A stretch of DNA of 45,160 nucleotides from CAZWSC01 sp964636385. Its GTDB lineage: Bacteria; Eisenbacteria; RBG-16-71-46; CAIMUX01. A model generated the notes under the pieces. That model saw nothing but the letters and a program-made list of their open reading frames with translations. It was not told the origin of the DNA and did no database searches. Location: positions 1 through 45,160 of the forward strand of contig CAZWSC010000036.1 in the NCBI GenBank assembly GCA_964636385.1, given 5' to 3'. The translations under genes were made by a program, and so were the position numbers. Position 1 is the first letter of the stretch. Each line of letters begins with the position of its first letter. Shown here piece by piece: positions 41,750 to 45,160 of this stretch.

Positions 41750-43422
41750 TGCTGGCGCTGGAAGTCAACTTCCTGACCGGTCGTTATACAGCCACGGCGT
41801 ATAACGACCGCGGCAGTCCGGAGTGGCCACCACATCCTGCCAGGCTCTACTCGGCTCTTGTGGCGGCGCATCACTCGACGCCGGGCGCGCCTGACGAAGA
41901 GAAGAGCGCCCTGCGATGGCTGGAGCAGCAGCCTCCGCCATCGATTGGAGCCTCGGAAGCTGACTGCAGGGATCTCGTGACCGTCTTCGTTCCCGTGAAC
42001 GACACATCAGTGACAGGAGGCCGGTTTGACGAAGAGGCTGACGAGATCCGTGAGCTGAGGAGTCAACTCGAAGCCCTTCGGGCAAGTGGAGAGTCTGATC
42101 CAAAGGAACTGAAGTCACTGGAGAAGGAAACCGGCAAACGCGAAGCGAAGCTGCGCAAGGCACTGGAGGCAGCGATCCAGCCACAGGACAAGGTTGTGGC
42201 GTCGGCTCTCAAGGCTGCCCGCAGGATTCTACCCGACGGGCGCGGCCGGCAGCCAAGGACATTCCCTTCAGTCCTCCCCAGGGTGCCAAGGGTTGTCTTC
42301 GCCTGGTCGGATGTCGAGCCTCCTGAGGAAGTCCGGCAGGCACTGGATGATCTGGCTTCCAGGGTCGTGCGGCTTGGCCACTCTTCGTCCTTCGTCAGTC
42401 TGCGGGTCGTTGAAGGTCCGGCGGAGGCTGCCTGGAGACCGGCTCCCGATGGCGAGTACAAGCTCAGATGGATCCGGCCGGGCCAGCTCGAGATGCTGGA
42501 GGATGTCCACGCGAGGTATCGCGAGACAGACCCCCGCCTGTTGCCCTCGGTCCCCCAGGGATACACACAGAGACACAGGCCCGTGCCGGCGGTCTTTCCG
42601 TCGGGCGTCTTCGGAGATGACTGGATCGTTCTCCGGCGGACTTCCGGACCGGCGCTGCCCATCTCGTCAGGTCCTGGCGTGGCGAGGATGGTGCGGAGGG
42701 TACTGATCCGATTCGCGGAAGAGCCGGTTGCGCAGATCATCTCCGGGCACAAGCCAGGGGGTGGCCCGAGCGACCATCTGCACTCGGCGATTCTCCCCCT
42801 GCCTTTCGTCGGGCACGACCATGCGGACGGTCGGCTGATGGGCATTGCGCTGGCCCTTCCAAGGGGGTGCGGCGACGAGGAGCGCAGGGCGTTCTACCGG
42901 GCGCTTTCCTGGTGGGAGGATTCCGTCAGGAGAAATGACGAGGAGACTCCCGAGCTTCCGGTCCATCTGGGAGATGCGGGAACCCTGGGGCTGATGCGGG
43001 TGGATGGGATGCCCCGTGAGACAACCCTTCGGCCCGGGTCGTGGTGCCGGGTAGCGCGAAGATGGGTATCCGCCACACCGGTTGCACTCGACCGCAACCC
43101 GGGTGAACTCAGATCCCGCAATCCGGAAAAGCTGAACAAGGCGATCAGGGAAGCTTCCGAGACCATAGCTGTCGCCTGCGAGAGGATCGGGCTTCCGAGG
43201 CCTGCGGAGGTCATCATCTCTCCGGCTGCACCCGTTTCCGGTGCGGCCAAGGTGCGGGCATTCCCTGCTTATCCTGATCCTTCGGGAGCACCGCGCATTC
43301 TCACTCACGCCGTTCTGGTGTTCGGATCACCGGTCCACGGGCCTGTGGTTCTGGGTGCCGGAAGGTATCACGGACTGGGACTATTCCGACCGGTGGGTAA
43401 TCATGACGACACTGACCGCTGA
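41749..43422 (+). CDS. csb2: Csb2/GSU0054 (Cas5-Cas6 fusion) of type I-G CRISPR-Cas
   Basis: 557 residues, the expected size. The N-terminal Cas5-like half opens LALEVNFLTGRYTATAYNDRG.PEWPPHPARLYSALVAA, the hallmark of GSU0054 proteins. A helical linker with coiled-coil character (residues 85-135) follows. The C-terminal half is Cas6-like, ending with a Gly-rich motif VFGSPVHGPVVLGAGRYHGLGLFRPV. In type I-G systems this protein joins the Cas5 crRNA 5'-handle role with Cas6 repeat processing. ATG at 41749 is preferred over the GTG one codon upstream, with GAGAGGGAGAGG before it; it overlaps the csb1 stop by one base (TGATG) and cas3 by 20 bp, showing tight coupling. Confidence 0.9.
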   Translation: MLALEVNFLTGRYTATAYNDRGSPEWPPHPARLYSALVAAHHSTPGAPDEEKSALRWLEQQPPPSIGASEADCRDLVTVFVPVNDTSVTGGRFDEEADEIRELRSQLEALRASGESDPKELKSLEKETGKREAKLRKALEAAIQPQDKVVASALKAARRILPDGRGRQPRTFPSVLPRVPRVVFAWSDVEPPEEVRQALDDLASRVVRLGHSSSFVSLRVVEGPAEAAWRPAPDGEYKLRWIRPGQLEMLEDVHARYRETDPRLLPSVPQGYTQRHRPVPAVFPSGVFGDDWIVLRRTSGPALPISSGPGVARMVRRVLIRFAEEPVAQIISGHKPGGGPSDHLHSAILPLPFVGHDHADGRLMGIALALPRGCGDEERRAFYRALSWWEDSVRRNDEETPELPVHLGDAGTLGLMRVDGMPRETTLRPGSWCRVARRWVSATPVALDRNPGELRSRNPEKLNKAIREASETIAVACERIGLPRPAEVIISPAAPVSGAAKVRAFPAYPDPSGAPRILTHAVLVFGSPVHGPVVLGAGRYHGLGLFRPVGNHDDTDR

Positions 43423-45160
43423 TCAGTTTGGAGAGTTCTTCGAAGCAGTGCACGGCTGCCGTCCATTCCCCTGGCAGGTGCGTCTGGCAGGGCAGGTGCT
43501 GGAAACCGGCAGGTGGCCGCGTCTCCTGGACCTGCCGACAGGTACGGGCAAGACAGCCTGCCTGGACATCGCGGTCTTCGCCCTGGCTGCCTCCGCAGGG
43601 AACGCAGGACGAACTGCGCCGATTCGCACCATGCTTGTAGTTGACAGGCGTACGATCGTCGACCAGGCGCATGCCAGGGCCATGAAGATTCGCGAGGCAG
43701 TGTGTGACCCGTTTGCAGGCGGGGTAATCGCCTCCGTGCGGGATGCGCTCTCGAGCCTTTCGAGAGAGCGCCATCCCCTGCAGGTGGCAATTCTCCGGGG
43801 TGGGATCGCGCGAGACGATTCATGGGCCCGCAGTCCGGATCAACCCCTCATCGGCGTCTCAACCGTCGACCAGGTTGGCTCACGGCTTCTCTTCCGAGGG
43901 TATGGAGTATCGGGTTCGATGCGCCCTGTTCATGCAGGGCTCCTTGGCAACGACACCCTCTTCCTGCTGGATGAGGTTCATCTGTCACAGGCCTTCTGCG
44001 AGACGGTCGCCGCCCTTCAGGAACGGTACAAGAGTTGGTCTGAGAGACAGCTTCCAGCCCGTTGGCAGGTAGTGCAACTCTCCGCCACTCCCGGTGAGGC
44101 GCCAGGCGCGGGCACCTTCAGTCTGGACGAGGCGGACCGTGCCGACGCAGTCCTGCGGAGGCGTCTGTCAGCACGGAAGCCTGTGCGTCTTCTCGAGCCG
44201 GCAAGGATCCGGGGCGCAGAGTCAGCGAGGCCTGTAGCGGAGAAGTGCGCCGAGCTGATCATCGGGGCTCTGGGGCCAGGAAAGGCGATCGGAGTGGTTG
44301 TGAACCGGGTCCTCACTGCCCAGGCAGTTGCGCATCATCTTCGTGCGACTCTCGGCGAGAAGGCAGATGTGGTCCTTGTCACCGGCAGGATGAGACCCCT
44401 TGACCGGGTGGACTTCGAGAGCAGGCTGGCCACGGGCGCTGGAACAGGCCGGGACAGGGCTGGGGACATGAGGCCATTCGTGGTCGTTTCCACGCAGTGC
44501 ATCGAGGCAGGCGCAGATCTTGATTTCGATGTGATGGTGACCGAGTGCGCCAGTCTTGACGCACTCAGGCAGCGTTTCGGCCGGCTCAACAGGCTCGGCG
44601 ATGCGAGCGACTCCTGGGGCGCCGTGCTTCTTTCACCGGATGCGGCAGAGGACGATCCCGTCTACGGCGGTGCGCTCCTGGCGACATGGACGCATCTCAA
44701 CACAATCAGGCAGCCTGATTTCGGGATCGACGCCTTCGCCCTTCCTGATCCAGGGTCGATGGCGCCCCTCCTCCCGGCACGGACTCATGCGCCAATCCTA
44801 CTCCCGGCTCACATCGACACTTGGGCACAGACCGGGCCGGAACCGGATCCGGAACCGGAGGTGGCGCTCTGGCTGCACGGTCCCCGCGACAGCATCCCGG
44901 AGGTGCAGATCATCTGGAGAGCGGACATCTCTGAGGATGCACTTCGCCGGGCGCTGGAGGATTCGCTGCCCGCTGACTCGGTCCTCGATGCCGTCGAGTC
45001 CTGTCCCCCAGGCAGTATGGAAGCGCTGTCAGTGCCCTTGAGCGCCGCACGCCGCTGGCTGAGGGAACACGAAGATCCTGGGGACTTCGGCGACGTTGAG
45101 GGTGAGACAGTCCAGGCAGAGAACGAACGCCGGGACAGGGCTCAAGGCAGACCGGTTGTA
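43403..45160 (+). CDS. cas3: Cas3 helicase of type I-G CRISPR-Cas (runs off right edge)
   Basis: 586 codons are present, open to the end of the window. Superfamily-2 helicase motifs are in order: LPTGTGKT at 44-51, VVDRRTIVDQAHARA (motif Ia), LLDEVHL with the DEVH box at 190-193, SAT (motif III), GVVVNRV and STQCIEAGADLDFD, then QRFGRLNR at 390-397 (motif VI). Cas3 unwinds and nicks target DNA recruited by Cascade. An HD nuclease domain does not appear N-terminally; in type I-G it is known to sit C-terminal to the helicase, so it should lie past the window. The ATG at 43403 overlaps csb2 by 20 bp. Remaining genes (csx17/cas8, cas4-cas1, cas2) and arrays are expected to the right. Confidence 0.9.
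   Translation, partial: MTTLTADQFGEFFEAVHGCRPFPWQVRLAGQVLETGRWPRLLDLPTGTGKTACLDIAVFALAASAGNAGRTAPIRTMLVVDRRTIVDQAHARAMKIREAVCDPFAGGVIASVRDALSSLSRERHPLQVAILRGGIARDDSWARSPDQPLIGVSTVDQVGSRLLFRGYGVSGSMRPVHAGLLGNDTLFLLDEVHLSQAFCETVAALQERYKSWSERQLPARWQVVQLSATPGEAPGAGTFSLDEADRADAVLRRRLSARKPVRLLEPARIRGAESARPVAEKCAELIIGALGPGKAIGVVVNRVLTAQAVAHHLRATLGEKADVVLVTGRMRPLDRVDFESRLATGAGTGRDRAGDMRPFVVVSTQCIEAGADLDFDVMVTECASLDALRQRFGRLNRLGDASDSWGAVLLSPDAAEDDPVYGGALLATWTHLNTIRQPDFGIDAFALPDPGSMAPLLPARTHAPILLPAHIDTWAQTGPEPDPEPEVALWLHGPRDSIPEVQIIWRADISEDALRRALEDSLPADSVLDAVESCPPGSMEALSVPLSAARRWLREHEDPGDFGDVEGETVQAENERRDRAQGRPVV

Overview
The window is dense, high-GC bacterial DNA with no rRNA, tRNA or transposase that I can find. 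The gene content points to an FCB-group or neighbouring candidate phylum of the Eisenbacteria/Krumholzibacteriota kind. The reasons are secreted proteins ending in FlgD/T9SS-like C-terminal domains ('NPFN... G.Y..RL'), AddAB instead of RecBCD, a DUF6754-type membrane locus and many lipoproteins. The phylum is an inference; the gene calls do not depend on it.

Layout. (1) 1-4363, minus: addA (cut by the left edge) and addB, a recombination helicase-nuclease pair joined by an ATGA overlap. (2) 4653-9557: a SagB-type nitroreductase lipoprotein, a CstA-type peptide/pyruvate transporter on the minus strand, and two tandem membrane-anchored PilZ paralogues. (3) 9702-14292, minus: an S49 (SppA) peptidase with an extra N-terminal beta-rich, barrel-like domain, then an Smr endonuclease-domain gene translationally coupled to a kinesin-light-chain-type TPR protein with recently duplicated repeats. 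(4) 14480-16337: a Na/Pi cotransporter and a PhoU-like partner. (5) 16470-19971: a four-gene operon of uncharacterised membrane proteins. The first carries a fibronectin-III region plus a DUF6754-type domain, and the third seems to carry a related alpha/beta domain on the other side of the membrane. This is my leading candidate for an undescribed system. (6) 20048-27964: a DUF2164 protein, a secreted propeller-like protein interrupted by an in-frame TGA, the ComM/YifB AAA+ protein with a small lipoprotein, and a three-gene cluster of secreted proteins (propeller-like, Cys-rich NlpC/P60-like, and a gingipain-fold-like protein with a sorting-type C-terminus). (7) 28065-38969: an RRM RNA-binding protein, a B12-binding-type radical SAM enzyme, a lipoprotein, a PepD dipeptidase, an MscS-type channel divergent from a GAF/PAS-GGDEF-EAL c-di-GMP enzyme, and a DUF4412-like secreted protein. 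(8) 39045-45160: a Shewanella-like protein phosphatase, then the start of a type I-G (formerly I-U) CRISPR-Cas operon (csb1, csb2, cas3) running off the right edge. No CRISPR array lies in the window.

Two parts may be linked by c-di-GMP: the GGDEF-EAL enzyme makes or degrades it, and the two PilZ proteins could bind it. No other pathway spans the window. Start codons were chosen by ribosome-binding site and by paralogue or family boundaries, so several genes begin downstream of the longest open frame.
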